Source: Alkalihalophilus pseudofirmus (lineage in GTDB: Bacteria; Bacillota; Bacilli; Bacillales; Bacillaceae_D). Taken from it: a stretch of DNA of 64,000 nt. Position 1 is the first letter of the stretch, and every line of letters starts with the position of its first letter. Positions 14,928 through 23,969 of this stretch are shown piece by piece. The stretch is from assembly GCF_029094545.1 (NCBI RefSeq), contig NZ_CP117835.1, positions 972,001-1,036,000 of the forward strand, given 5' to 3'. The notes under the pieces are model-generated. The model saw only the letters and a list, made by a program, of their open reading frames with translations, ran no database searches and was not told where the DNA came from. The translations under genes and the position numbers were made by a program.

Positions 14928-16436
14928 ATGCTTTATCATTTGAAGCGAAAGTTTATGAAGCATTCAAGATCAACTGAAGCAGCTGACATCACTACTTCTC
15001 CATTAAGTGATGAATTAACACATAACATAGAGTTGATTGAAGAATTATATTCAGCCTCTATTAACAAAGACTTTGTTGTTCGGGATATACATATAAAAGG
15101 GATGGATTCAAGAGCTGCACTCTTTTTTTATGCAACGGCTGTGGATCTAGATAAAGTCGAACAATCGATTATCTCTCCTTTACTAACTGAGAATGGGAAA
15201 GATATTAGAGATATTGTTTCAGTTGAACATATTAGTGACGTAAATGATCTGTTGGATGTGAGCGAATATATTCATCAAGGATATGTGATCTTCCTTAAAG
15301 AAGGAAGTTCAAACGGGCTGGCTTTTAATGTTGCAAGCTATGAGCACCGCGGTATTGAGAAAGCAGAGAATGAAGTGCTTGTTAAAGGGCCAAAAGAAGC
15401 ATTTACAGAATCAGCTTCGGTAAATTTATCGCTTCTAAGAAAGAGGATCTCTAACCCACATTTTATCGCCGAGGGTATGGGTGTAGGGGTTAGAAGCAAG
15501 AGTGAGGCCACGATTTTGTATATGAACGATCTGGTAGATGAGAACGTGTTAAATGAAGTGAGAAAACGTATTGAACGAATTGAGGTAGATAGTGTCAGGA
15601 GTATCGAAATGCTTGAGCAATTTATTGAGGAGCGAACCTATTCATTAATCCCAAGTGTTTTATATACTGAAAGACCCGATCGAACAGCAGCTTACATCGA
15701 TGATGGGTACATCGCAATCATTATGGAAAACTCTCCTGCAGCGCTCATTCTTCCAGTTACCTTTTGGTCTTTCTTTCACTCACCAGAAGATCATTATTCA
15801 AGGCTGCTCTATGGTAATTTCTCAAGGTTGATTCGCTTGCTTGCGGTTTTTATTACTTTATTTATCTCATCTTTTTACATTGCAGTGACGAATTTTCATG
15901 AGGAAATGATACCTATTGATTTACTTTTAGCTATAGCAGGAGCAAGAGAGCAGCTTCCTTTTCCGCTTGTATTTGAAATCGTCATGATGGAGTTCGCATT
16001 TGAATTAATACGTGAAGCAGGATTAAGGATTCCAAGCCCTCTTGGACCAACAATAGGGATTGTCGGTGCTCTCATATTAGGACAGGCAGCAGTTGAGGCA
16101 AATGTAATAAGTCCGATTGTTGTCATTGTGGTAGCACTCTCGGGTTTATCGTCTTTCGCTATTGCGGATGTAAGTTTAAATTACACGATTCGTATGATCA
16201 GATTTGTCTTTATTTTTGCGGCTGCGACCTATGGCATTTTCGGAATAATAGGAGCCTTTATATTATGTTTGATGTATGCTGCGGCTGCTAGATCATTTGG
16301 AGTCTCGTTTTTGTCTCCTCTTTCTCCTCACTTTCGTTCCGGAAACGATACGGTCTTCAGAGGTCCTGTAACAAAGGAAATATTTAGACCTGGTCAGATT
16401 CATCCGAGGGATATGAAGAAAAACAGCATGAGGTAG
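14928..16436 (+). CDS. gerAA: Spore germinant receptor A subunit (GerAA family), operon 1
   Basis: 502 aa. ATG 14928 lies 7-8 bases after GAGGTGGTG; in-frame GTGs at 14916 and 14919 are part of that site. A hydrophilic N-terminal half (about 1-280) precedes several membrane helices (about 290-470), the standard GerA A-subunit layout. KRISNPHF, SIEMLEQFIEERTYSLIPS and REAGLRIPSPLG are typical family motifs. With the B and C subunits it forms a receptor in the spore inner membrane that starts germination upon nutrient binding. The four genes to 18912 form one operon, expected to be sigma-G driven, though I could not identify a convincing promoter. Ligand unknown. Confidence 0.92.
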   Translation: MLYHLKRKFMKHSRSTEAADITTSPLSDELTHNIELIEELYSASINKDFVVRDIHIKGMDSRAALFFYATAVDLDKVEQSIISPLLTENGKDIRDIVSVEHISDVNDLLDVSEYIHQGYVIFLKEGSSNGLAFNVASYEHRGIEKAENEVLVKGPKEAFTESASVNLSLLRKRISNPHFIAEGMGVGVRSKSEATILYMNDLVDENVLNEVRKRIERIEVDSVRSIEMLEQFIEERTYSLIPSVLYTERPDRTAAYIDDGYIAIIMENSPAALILPVTFWSFFHSPEDHYSRLLYGNFSRLIRLLAVFITLFISSFYIAVTNFHEEMIPIDLLLAIAGAREQLPFPLVFEIVMMEFAFELIREAGLRIPSPLGPTIGIVGALILGQAAVEANVISPIVVIVVALSGLSSFAIADVSLNYTIRMIRFVFIFAAATYGIFGIIGAFILCLMYAAAARSFGVSFLSPLSPHFRSGNDTVFRGPVTKEIFRPGQIHPRDMKKNSMR

Positions 16437-16444
16437 GTGATTAT

Positions 16445-17533
16445 ATGGAACATTCACAAAAAATTGGCGGACGTGAATTTTTCTCAATCATTGTTCTAGC
16501 GATTGGAACAAAAATTACAAGTATGACTCCTGCCATTTTGGCTCAATCAGGTAAAAATGCATTCTGGATGATGCCTTTTGCGGGAGCATTAACTTTATTG
16601 GCGCCCTTTTTGTTGCTTCTATATTTATTACGTACCTACCAGAATAAGAATTTAATGGACCTTATTTATCATTTGTTAGGAAAGTGGATGGGTGGATTAG
16701 TTGGCGTAGTACTATTCCTAGTGGCATTTGTATCACTAGTTTTAGAAAGCAGAAATTATCTAGATGAACTAAGTTCCATCTTCTTCCCGCAATCTCCGCA
16801 GTATGCATTATATACTGTTTTATTCATTGTCATTTTGTTTGGTGCAAGAAAAGGGTTGAATGTCATCGCATCAACATCTTGGATCTTAACTCCATTTATT
16901 AAAGTGATTGCACTCATTTTATTAGTTTTAGTGCTAAAAGATGTCGTGTGGATGCGAGTATTTCCCATTTGGGGCGAAGGAATGATGGTGACAGTTATTG
17001 AAGGGGTTAAAAAGGCTTCAATTTTTGGAGATCTCTTTCTTTTAACAATGGCTTACACCTCTTTGAAATCAACAAAAACATTTCATAAAACGGCTTACAT
17101 TGGCGGCGCATTTACCTTGTTTGAACTAACTTTGTTTTTTCTCATGTACAGCCTCTTCTTTGATTATAAATCGATCGACCAAGTGGCTTATCCTTTCCAT
17201 GAAGTGACCCAATACATTTCTGTTGGAATGTATTTTACAAATGTTGAGGCCTTCTTTATGATCTTTTGGTTATTTGCAGCATTTATACGATTTATGATTT
17301 ATCTTTATTTTACCACATGGATTTTTGCAGCTGTTTTTTCAATCACTTCATTCAAACCTTTGTTAGCTGTTTTCTTCTTTTTAGCTATAGTGTTGGGTAT
17401 GTCTATTAATAATCCAATTCAAAATGTACTCGTTTATCGCGATATGTTCCTAACATTGACAACTCCTTTATTTATCATACTGCCACTCATTTTGTGGGCT
17501 GTGGCTAAAAGTAAGGGGGAGTTAGCGAGGTGA
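16445..17533 (+). CDS. gerAB: Spore germinant receptor B subunit (GerAB family permease), operon 1
   Basis: 362 aa, about ten membrane helices, of the endospore germination permease family within the APC superfamily. It opens KIGGREFFSIIVLAIGTKI, as usual for GerAB proteins. The B subunit is thought to bind the germinant directly. It begins eight bases after the A-subunit stop and overlaps the C-subunit start by four bases (GTGA), so the three are co-translated. Nothing unusual in length or topology. Confidence 0.92.
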   Translation: MEHSQKIGGREFFSIIVLAIGTKITSMTPAILAQSGKNAFWMMPFAGALTLLAPFLLLLYLLRTYQNKNLMDLIYHLLGKWMGGLVGVVLFLVAFVSLVLESRNYLDELSSIFFPQSPQYALYTVLFIVILFGARKGLNVIASTSWILTPFIKVIALILLVLVLKDVVWMRVFPIWGEGMMVTVIEGVKKASIFGDLFLLTMAYTSLKSTKTFHKTAYIGGAFTLFELTLFFLMYSLFFDYKSIDQVAYPFHEVTQYISVGMYFTNVEAFFMIFWLFAAFIRFMIYLYFTTWIFAAVFSITSFKPLLAVFFFLAIVLGMSINNPIQNVLVYRDMFLTLTTPLFIILPLILWAVAKSKGELAR

Positions 17534-18759
17534 AGAGAACTAAAGGTTTGATAATTGTTCTTAGTTTATTAATACTAGGAGGCTGCTATGATAAAACAGA
17601 GCTTGAACAGCAGGCTTTTGTTATTGCAGTGGGGATAGATAAGGCAGAAGATGATGGACAATATCAGATCTCCTTTCAGGTAGCTCAAGGGCAGTTAAGA
17701 GGAGGTCAAGCAGAGGGTGAACTTCAAAAGAATATAACGATACAAGCCAATGATATAATCGCGGCAAAAAGTACCGCTAACACTCTCATTGCCAGAGAAA
17801 TTAATCTTGATCAGACAAAAGTATTAATTGTTTCTGAAGAGCTTGCGCGTTCTGGCGAGTTATTAAATGTCCTACAAGCAACAACTAGAGCAGCGGCGTT
17901 TAGAAGAGGAGTGCAGCTTATTATAACAAGAGAAAATGCAAGTGAATTTCTTGCAAACAATGATCCTCCGCTTGAAGTAAAGCCCCATAAGTATTATCAG
18001 CTTATGATGCAGCAATCGAGCAGTACAGGGCTGATTCCTGATGCAGACATTCATCGCTTTTTTCAAATTACAGAAGGGGATGCTGATTTGTTTTTAGGCA
18101 TCTATGCAACTGCTACAAGGCTACAAGATAAACCTGCATTAGAAGACGAATTTTACGCTGGTCAAGTCCCGCAAAAAGGGGAACAGGACACACAGTTTAT
18201 TGGATCCGCTGTTTTTAAAGAGGGAGTTATGATAGATACGTTAACAGGTGAAGAAACAAGGCTTTCAATGATTCTTGATAATACTCAGCATATAGAGGAC
18301 ATATTAATTAATTTTCCAGATCCGAAGTCTGAGGTGCACCGCATATCTGCACGTCTCATAAAAGAGCGAACAACAAATATTTCTATAAAGATGAAAGAAG
18401 ATGAGCCAGCTCAAATCGATGTGGTTGTTCCGTTTCACTTGGAACTATTAGCAGTCCCTAGTCTCATCGAATATGGGACGAATCAAGAAAATCTTAAAAT
18501 GCTTGAAAGAGCAGTTGAGGAAAAGTTTAATCAAGAAGCAGGAAAACTAATCAAGAAGTCACAAGATGTATATGGATCTGAGCCTTTTTACTGGTCACTT
18601 TACGTCAGGCGATACTTTAGAACAATACAAGAATATGAACAAGCAGACTGGAATAATCGAATTTACCCCAATGCTAACATTGACGTAAAGTTTGATATGG
18701 AAGCGATTCGCTTTGGGAAACTTATTCAGAATACAGATATGAGAGAAGTGAGGGATTAA
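17530..18759 (+). CDS. gerAC: Spore germinant receptor C subunit (GerAC lipoprotein), operon 1
   Basis: 409 aa from GTG 17530, overlapping the B-subunit stop. The signal peptide ends in lipobox LILGGC with C19 as the lipidated residue, anchoring the protein to the outer face of the spore inner membrane. ELEQQAFVIAVGIDKAEDD and the later FQVAQG strand are the conserved N-terminal pattern of the Spore_GerAC family. Full length for the family. Confidence 0.92.
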   Translation: MKRTKGLIIVLSLLILGGCYDKTELEQQAFVIAVGIDKAEDDGQYQISFQVAQGQLRGGQAEGELQKNITIQANDIIAAKSTANTLIAREINLDQTKVLIVSEELARSGELLNVLQATTRAAAFRRGVQLIITRENASEFLANNDPPLEVKPHKYYQLMMQQSSSTGLIPDADIHRFFQITEGDADLFLGIYATATRLQDKPALEDEFYAGQVPQKGEQDTQFIGSAVFKEGVMIDTLTGEETRLSMILDNTQHIEDILINFPDPKSEVHRISARLIKERTTNISIKMKEDEPAQIDVVVPFHLELLAVPSLIEYGTNQENLKMLERAVEEKFNQEAGKLIKKSQDVYGSEPFYWSLYVRRYFRTIQEYEQADWNNRIYPNANIDVKFDMEAIRFGKLIQNTDMREVRD

Positions 18760-18762
18760 GAG

Positions 18763-18912
18763 ATGATATGGCTGTTATCTGTTGGAGCAGCAATTTATAC
18801 AGGTTATTATGCAAAAGAATATTACCACAAAGGAAATAAAGCAGGTGGAATAGCTGTTGGAGTTGTGGCTCTTATTGTGTTGATCTCACCACTCAGCCAA
18901 TATGTCATGTAA
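18763..18912 (+). CDS. Candidate germinant-receptor D subunit (49 aa, two membrane helices)
   Basis: 49 codons starting three bases after the GerAC stop. The peptide has a hydrophobic helix at each end (about 1-17 and 28-46) joined by a polar loop AKEYYHKGNK. Small two-span D proteins are encoded with many GerA-type operons and modulate germination. Position, size and topology all agree, and the operon terminator comes directly after it. Confidence 0.65.
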   Translation: MIWLLSVGAAIYTGYYAKEYYHKGNKAGGIAVGVVALIVLISPLSQYVM

Positions 18913-18917
18913 CTAGG

Positions 18918-18953
18918 TAAAACCCTTCGCTTTTATAAAGCGAAGGGTTTTTG
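18918..18953 (+). terminator. Terminator of germinant-receptor operon 1
   Basis: AAACCCTTCGCTTT/AAAGCGAAGGGTTT stem with a TTTTT tail. Confidence 0.92.
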
Positions 18954-19079
18954 ATTGGGCTGTCGTTTTAAAAATAGGGTGATATTAACTACTCATTATA
19001 AAACATACTTGCCAACTAATTGAATATTCTATAAAATTAACATACTGACTAGTAGGTATAAATTGGAGGAGGTTAATGA

Positions 19080-21344
19080 ATGGAAGAGAAAGATAAGAGA
19101 GTTCATTTCAGAACCTGTCCACTATGTGAAGCAACATGCGGATTAGAAATTCATACAGAAGGTGATAAAGTAACAGCAATTAAAGGAGATACTTTAGATC
19201 CTTTTAGTAAGGGATACTTATGCCCAAAAGGCTTTCATTTAGATAAATTATATTCTGACCCAGACCGGGTTAAAAAACCGATGATACGAAATGGAAGCAA
19301 GTGGCGGGAAACGTCTTGGGAAGAAGCATTTGAGGAAGTGAAAAGAGGTCTGCAGACCATTATAAAAAAGGACGGTCGAGATGCGGTAGCGAGCTATTTA
19401 GGCAATCCAAATGTTCATAATCTAGCTGGTATGCTCTATGTTCCAATTTTGTTGAGGGCACTTGGATCAAAAAATCGATATTCCGCAAGTACGATGGATC
19501 AAATCCCTAAGCAGCTGACAGCAGAATGGATGTATGGAAGTGACTTTTCTATACCTATTCCAGATATCGATCGTACGAATTACTTCTTAGTACTCGGTGC
19601 AAATCCGCTAGTTTCAAATGGGAGCCTAATGACTGCTCCAAATATGAGAAAGCGGATCAAAAATATTCAAAAACGCGGCGGGAAAATGGTGGTCATTGAT
19701 CCGGTATCGACCGTTACAGCAAAAGCTGCTGATGAGCACTATACTATTATTCCTGGTACGGATGCCTATTTTTTAGCAGGACTTCTCCACACGATTTTCT
19801 CAGAGGGGTTAGAAGATCTTGGGAGGGCAGAAAATTATGTAAACGGATTAGAAGACTTAAAGCAAGCCCTTAATGACTTCTCAATAGAAGAGTTAAGTCT
19901 TACTTGCGGAATTGAAGTTCACATCATACAGAAACTTGCTAGAGAGGTTGCAAAAACAGAACGTGCAATTGTTTATGGTCGAATGGGGACGTGTACTCAA
20001 ACGTTTGGAACAATGAACAGCTGGTTAATAGAAGTGATTAATATTGTCACAGGTAATCTTGATAAAGAAGGAGGAGTCATGTTCACCAGTGCAGCAGCCG
20101 GCTCAAAAAATGCAGGCGGCAAGAAAAAAGCAGATCGGTTCGGTCGGTTTCATTCAAGAATTAGAAAACAACCCGAGGTGCTAGGAGAACTTCCGATTTC
20201 ATGCTTGGCTGAAGAAATTGAAACGCCTGGAGAGGGCCAAATTAAAGGCTTACTAACAGTCGCAGGGAATCCAGTATTATCCGCACCGAATGGTGAACGA
20301 ATAGAACAAGCATTAAGTTCACTTGAATTTATGGTCAGTGTTGATTGTTACTTAAATGAAACGACTAGACATGCGAATGTGCTGCTGCCTGCTCCTTCTG
20401 CACTAGAACGCTCGCATTATGATTTATCCTTTTACCAGCTGTCCGTAAGAAATATCGCTCATTATTCAAAGCAAGTATTTGATCTGCCTGAAGATCAGCT
20501 CGATGAGTGGGAAATCCTGCTTCAGTTAGCTGCAGCAGTGATGGATGAAAAGCTTGGGGATGACCCTGTACGTGCACTAGATGATTATGCCGTTATGCAG
20601 CTTATAAAAAAAGAGCAGCGTAACGAGAATTCACCTCTTTCGAACAAGGACCCAGCTGAAATCTTTTCAAACCTTTCCCATAGACGAGGGCCGGAAAGAA
20701 TGCTTGATTTTTTATTGCGAACAGGTGAATATGGTGACTTTTTCGGAGAGGTTCCTAGTGGACTATCTTTAACAGTCCTTAGTGAGAAGTATCCGCATGG
20801 TAAGGATTTAGGCCCTTTAAAATCCAGGCTTCCACAAGTGCTTACCACTATTTCAGGAAAGATAGAGATGGCACCCTCTCTTTTAATGAAGGATTTAACA
20901 CGCTTAAAAGGAAAACGTGATAAGAATGCAGATCACCTATTATTAGTCAGCCGAAGACAGCTGCAGTCGAATAATTCATGGATGCATAATATTACAGAAC
21001 TAACGAAGGGTAGTAATCGTTGTACATTACAGATGCACCCAAAAGATGCTAACCGACATCATATTGAAGATAAAAGTATAGTCAGTGTAGAGTCGGCAGT
21101 AGGGAAAATAGAAGTCCGGGTTGAATTAATGAATGACGTTATGGAAGGTGTTGTCACTCTTCCGCATGGGTGGGGACATGATTTGGATGGGATTCAGCTT
21201 GAACAGGGGAGGAAGAATGCTGGGGTGAATTCAAATCGATTAAGTAATGATCGTTTAATTGATCCAGTGTCTGGAAATGCGATATTTAATGGAATACCAG
21301 TATCGGTAAGCAGATGTGATACCAATAAAGACGTTGTCGGGTAA
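19080..21344 (+). CDS. Molybdopterin oxidoreductase (BisC/FdhF-like) with N-terminal 4Fe-4S site
   Basis: 754 aa of the DMSO-reductase superfamily. C12-P-L-C15 and C19 plus a later CPKG motif give an N-terminal 4Fe-4S cluster site. Domains for bis-MGD binding follow (VLGANPLVSNGSL about 175-190, KMVVIDPVST about 200, C-terminal domain from about 620). At the place where formate dehydrogenases carry their Sec/Cys molybdenum ligand the sequence reads YSASTMDQIPKQ with no Cys, so formate is not a safe substrate. No Tat signal is visible, suggesting a cytoplasmic enzyme. ATG follows GGAGGAGG. It stands alone between two germinant-receptor operons. Substrate unknown. Confidence 0.85.
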   Translation: MEEKDKRVHFRTCPLCEATCGLEIHTEGDKVTAIKGDTLDPFSKGYLCPKGFHLDKLYSDPDRVKKPMIRNGSKWRETSWEEAFEEVKRGLQTIIKKDGRDAVASYLGNPNVHNLAGMLYVPILLRALGSKNRYSASTMDQIPKQLTAEWMYGSDFSIPIPDIDRTNYFLVLGANPLVSNGSLMTAPNMRKRIKNIQKRGGKMVVIDPVSTVTAKAADEHYTIIPGTDAYFLAGLLHTIFSEGLEDLGRAENYVNGLEDLKQALNDFSIEELSLTCGIEVHIIQKLAREVAKTERAIVYGRMGTCTQTFGTMNSWLIEVINIVTGNLDKEGGVMFTSAAAGSKNAGGKKKADRFGRFHSRIRKQPEVLGELPISCLAEEIETPGEGQIKGLLTVAGNPVLSAPNGERIEQALSSLEFMVSVDCYLNETTRHANVLLPAPSALERSHYDLSFYQLSVRNIAHYSKQVFDLPEDQLDEWEILLQLAAAVMDEKLGDDPVRALDDYAVMQLIKKEQRNENSPLSNKDPAEIFSNLSHRRGPERMLDFLLRTGEYGDFFGEVPSGLSLTVLSEKYPHGKDLGPLKSRLPQVLTTISGKIEMAPSLLMKDLTRLKGKRDKNADHLLLVSRRQLQSNNSWMHNITELTKGSNRCTLQMHPKDANRHHIEDKSIVSVESAVGKIEVRVELMNDVMEGVVTLPHGWGHDLDGIQLEQGRKNAGVNSNRLSNDRLIDPVSGNAIFNGIPVSVSRCDTNKDVVG

Positions 21345-21360
21345 CCGGCAGCGTTTTTTA
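21331..21360 (+). terminator. Terminator overlapping the end of the molybdopterin oxidoreductase gene
   Basis: ACGTTGTCGG pairs with CCGGCAGCGT (two G-T wobbles) around a GTAA loop that contains the stop codon, followed by six T residues. The last codons are therefore part of the terminator stem. Confidence 0.75.
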
Positions 21361-21441
21361 AATTTTAGAAGATCTAAGAATACACCATAACCATTTGACA
21401 CAAGTTAAGGAATGAAATGCTAAAGAAGGAGGAGGATTACC

Positions 21442-22521
21442 ATGTTTTCACGACTGCAAATCATCTTTGTGTTATTGTTATTTATTGGTATTTCTAATCA
21501 TGTACTTATCCTTCCTCATCTTCTTCAAGCAGCAAAACGTGACGCCTGGATCTGTGTCCTGATAGGGTATGGCCTCCTTTTAATTTGGGGTGTACTGCTC
21601 CATTTCATTATCAAACGGAATAAACAGAAAAAACTGGTTGATTGGGTCAGTGAGAGAGCTGGACATGCAGTGGCGACAATCGTTATTCTTCTATTTATTA
21701 TTTATATCATTTTTACAGCGGCCATCACGTTTTATGATTTCACACAAAGTGTAGATATCTACTTTTTACCGGTGACACCTATTTGGTTAATTGTTGCACC
21801 ATTTCTTCTGTTATGTGTCTTAGCTGCTTACTATAATTTAAAAACAATTGTCTACCTTTCATCTTTCTTTTTGCCTGTCGTTTGGATACTTGGGCATTTA
21901 GTTGCTTTTTCTACCATGGGGGAAAAAGCATATTCTTATATGCTTCCAGTTTTAATGTATGGCAGTGAACCGCTGATTAAGGGAACAATCATCGTTCTTG
22001 GAGGCAGTGTCGACCTGCTTTTTATCGTGCTGTTACAGCACCACCTTAATAAGCCATTTTATCTAAAACACTTCATTATTTTAATTTCTCTTTTAACAGG
22101 GTTAGTACTAGGGCCGACTTTAGGCTCTATTGCAGCTTTTGGACCTAATGTGGCAGCGAATATGCGATTTCCAGCTTTTGAACAGTGGAGGCTGGTGATG
22201 ATCGGAGAACATATTTCTCATGTTGATTTTTTAGCAGTATTACAGCTGCTGTGCGGAACAACCATTCGAGTTTCACTATGTTTATTTATCCTCTATGACA
22301 TTTTGAGAAAATATACCGAGAAGACAAAACAAATGCTGCTTGTATTAGTGGGGATTATTCTTTCTGCTGTGTCAATCTACCCGATCAGTGATATTTGGAT
22401 GCAGACTTTTTTAGGGAGATATTTCTACCCATCAGTATTAATTTTTGGGTTTTTAATGACCCTTTTCCTTCTTGTGATTAGTTATTTACCTAGAAAGAAA
22501 GGAGGAGCACAAAGCCTATGA
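21442..22521 (+). CDS. gerAB: Spore germinant receptor B subunit (GerAB family permease), operon 2
   Basis: 359 aa, about ten membrane helices, GerAB/APC-type. It begins FSRLQIIFVLLLFIGISNHV, a little different from the KIGGREF start of operon 1, and the two B subunits are clearly diverged. It is the first gene here, whereas operon 1 begins with the A subunit. ATG follows AAGGAGGAGG; the end overlaps the A-subunit start (ATGA). Ligand unknown. Confidence 0.9.
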   Translation: MFSRLQIIFVLLLFIGISNHVLILPHLLQAAKRDAWICVLIGYGLLLIWGVLLHFIIKRNKQKKLVDWVSERAGHAVATIVILLFIIYIIFTAAITFYDFTQSVDIYFLPVTPIWLIVAPFLLLCVLAAYYNLKTIVYLSSFFLPVVWILGHLVAFSTMGEKAYSYMLPVLMYGSEPLIKGTIIVLGGSVDLLFIVLLQHHLNKPFYLKHFIILISLLTGLVLGPTLGSIAAFGPNVAANMRFPAFEQWRLVMIGEHISHVDFLAVLQLLCGTTIRVSLCLFILYDILRKYTEKTKQMLLVLVGIILSAVSIYPISDIWMQTFLGRYFYPSVLIFGFLMTLFLLVISYLPRKKGGAQSL

Positions 22522-23969
22522 AACGTAAGATAGAACGTTATCCGGAGTCAATAACAGCAGATGAAAAATTAAAAAGCAAAACGTTGACGATACCAGAACT
22601 TAAAGAGTTGTTGGCAAGATTTGAAGATCTAGAGTGTAAAGAGGAACCAAATGCAGTTCTCTCCTTTTATTGTGAAGGGATGATTGATCACGCCCAATAC
22701 AATGATCATTACATGGCTGTTATCAGCAATTTAAGCGATCACCATGACGAGAAAGCATATCTTCAAGGGCTGCCTCCTAGTTTTGAAGTAAATAACTTTG
22801 ATTTATTGATTGAAAAACTCTTTTCTGGTTACCTGATTGTTTTTAAAGAAGGAAATCCACATTTTCAGGCAATTGATATTGGGAAAATACCACAGCGTAC
22901 ACCGCAGGAATCCACCACTGAAGTATCAATTAAAGGTCCGAAAGATTCTTTTACAGAAGAACTTCATACTAATATTGCTCTGATTAGAAAGCGGTTAAAA
23001 TCACCGCGATTATATAGTGAAACGTTTACGCTAGGGTCTGAAACTGAAACTAAAGTAGCCCTTTTGTATTTGGAACATAAAGCTAACAAAGAAGTCATAA
23101 AGGAAGTTAGAAAAAGACTGGAAGGCCTTGAAACAGAAGGGATTGTAAGCAGCGGCCAATTAGAACAATGGCTGTCTGACCGTTCCTTTTCTCTATTTCC
23201 CTTGTTTGATTATATTACGCGCCCTGATTTTGTGGTAGAGTGCATGCTGCGAGGCCGGTTTATTATCATTGTGAATGGATCACCGACTGTGTTAATCGGA
23301 CCCATTAATTTATTCGAATTGATTAAGTCACCTGAGGATGTTCACTATCCATTTTATTTAATTGCTTTCCAGCGTATTATCCGAGTGGTTGCTTTAACCA
23401 TTGCTATTTTCTTGCCAGGCTTTTGGATTGCCATTGCTTCTGTAAATATAGATCAGCTGCCATTTCCACTGCTCGCAACAGTAGTTATTGCAAGGGAGGG
23501 TCTGCCCTTCCCATATGCGCTTGAAGGCATTTTCATTTTAGGTTTGTTTGAGCTGTTGAAAGAAGCAGGGGTCAGGATGCCAAAAGCATTAGGCCAGACA
23601 ATATCAATTGTAGGTGGGTTAATTATTGGAGATGCGGCGATTCGTGCAGGGCTTGCATCACCGGCGCTTATCGTTGTCATTGCACTAAGTGCAGTTGCGA
23701 CCTACACGCTCGTCAATCAATCATTGACCGGTACAGTCAGTGTGCTGCGGATCTACTGCTTAGTCGTATCGGCATTTTTAGGAGTGTATGGATTTTTTAT
23801 TACGGTATTTAGTGTACTCATTTATTTGTGTCACCTTCAGTCGTTTAAGCTTTCATACCTTGAACCAGTTTCTTCTTTAAGTTTAAAAGAAATCCCAGCT
23901 GCATTACTGCTGAACCCTTTTAAGCGAAGAGATTTTACCGCACCTATGCTGAAACGGAGGAAATCATGA
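22518..23969 (+). CDS. gerAA: Spore germinant receptor A subunit (GerAA family), operon 2
   Basis: 483 aa. A soluble N-terminal half with SIKGPKDSFTEELHTNIALIRKRLKSP precedes membrane helices from about residue 275 to 450; KEAGVRMPKALGQTISIVGGLIIGDAA is a conserved family motif. Overlaps both neighbours by four bases (ATGA), so B, A and C are tightly coupled. It differs enough from the operon 1 A subunit to suggest a separate germinant. Confidence 0.92.
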   Translation: MKRKIERYPESITADEKLKSKTLTIPELKELLARFEDLECKEEPNAVLSFYCEGMIDHAQYNDHYMAVISNLSDHHDEKAYLQGLPPSFEVNNFDLLIEKLFSGYLIVFKEGNPHFQAIDIGKIPQRTPQESTTEVSIKGPKDSFTEELHTNIALIRKRLKSPRLYSETFTLGSETETKVALLYLEHKANKEVIKEVRKRLEGLETEGIVSSGQLEQWLSDRSFSLFPLFDYITRPDFVVECMLRGRFIIIVNGSPTVLIGPINLFELIKSPEDVHYPFYLIAFQRIIRVVALTIAIFLPGFWIAIASVNIDQLPFPLLATVVIAREGLPFPYALEGIFILGLFELLKEAGVRMPKALGQTISIVGGLIIGDAAIRAGLASPALIVVIALSAVATYTLVNQSLTGTVSVLRIYCLVVSAFLGVYGFFITVFSVLIYLCHLQSFKLSYLEPVSSLSLKEIPAALLLNPFKRRDFTAPMLKRRKS

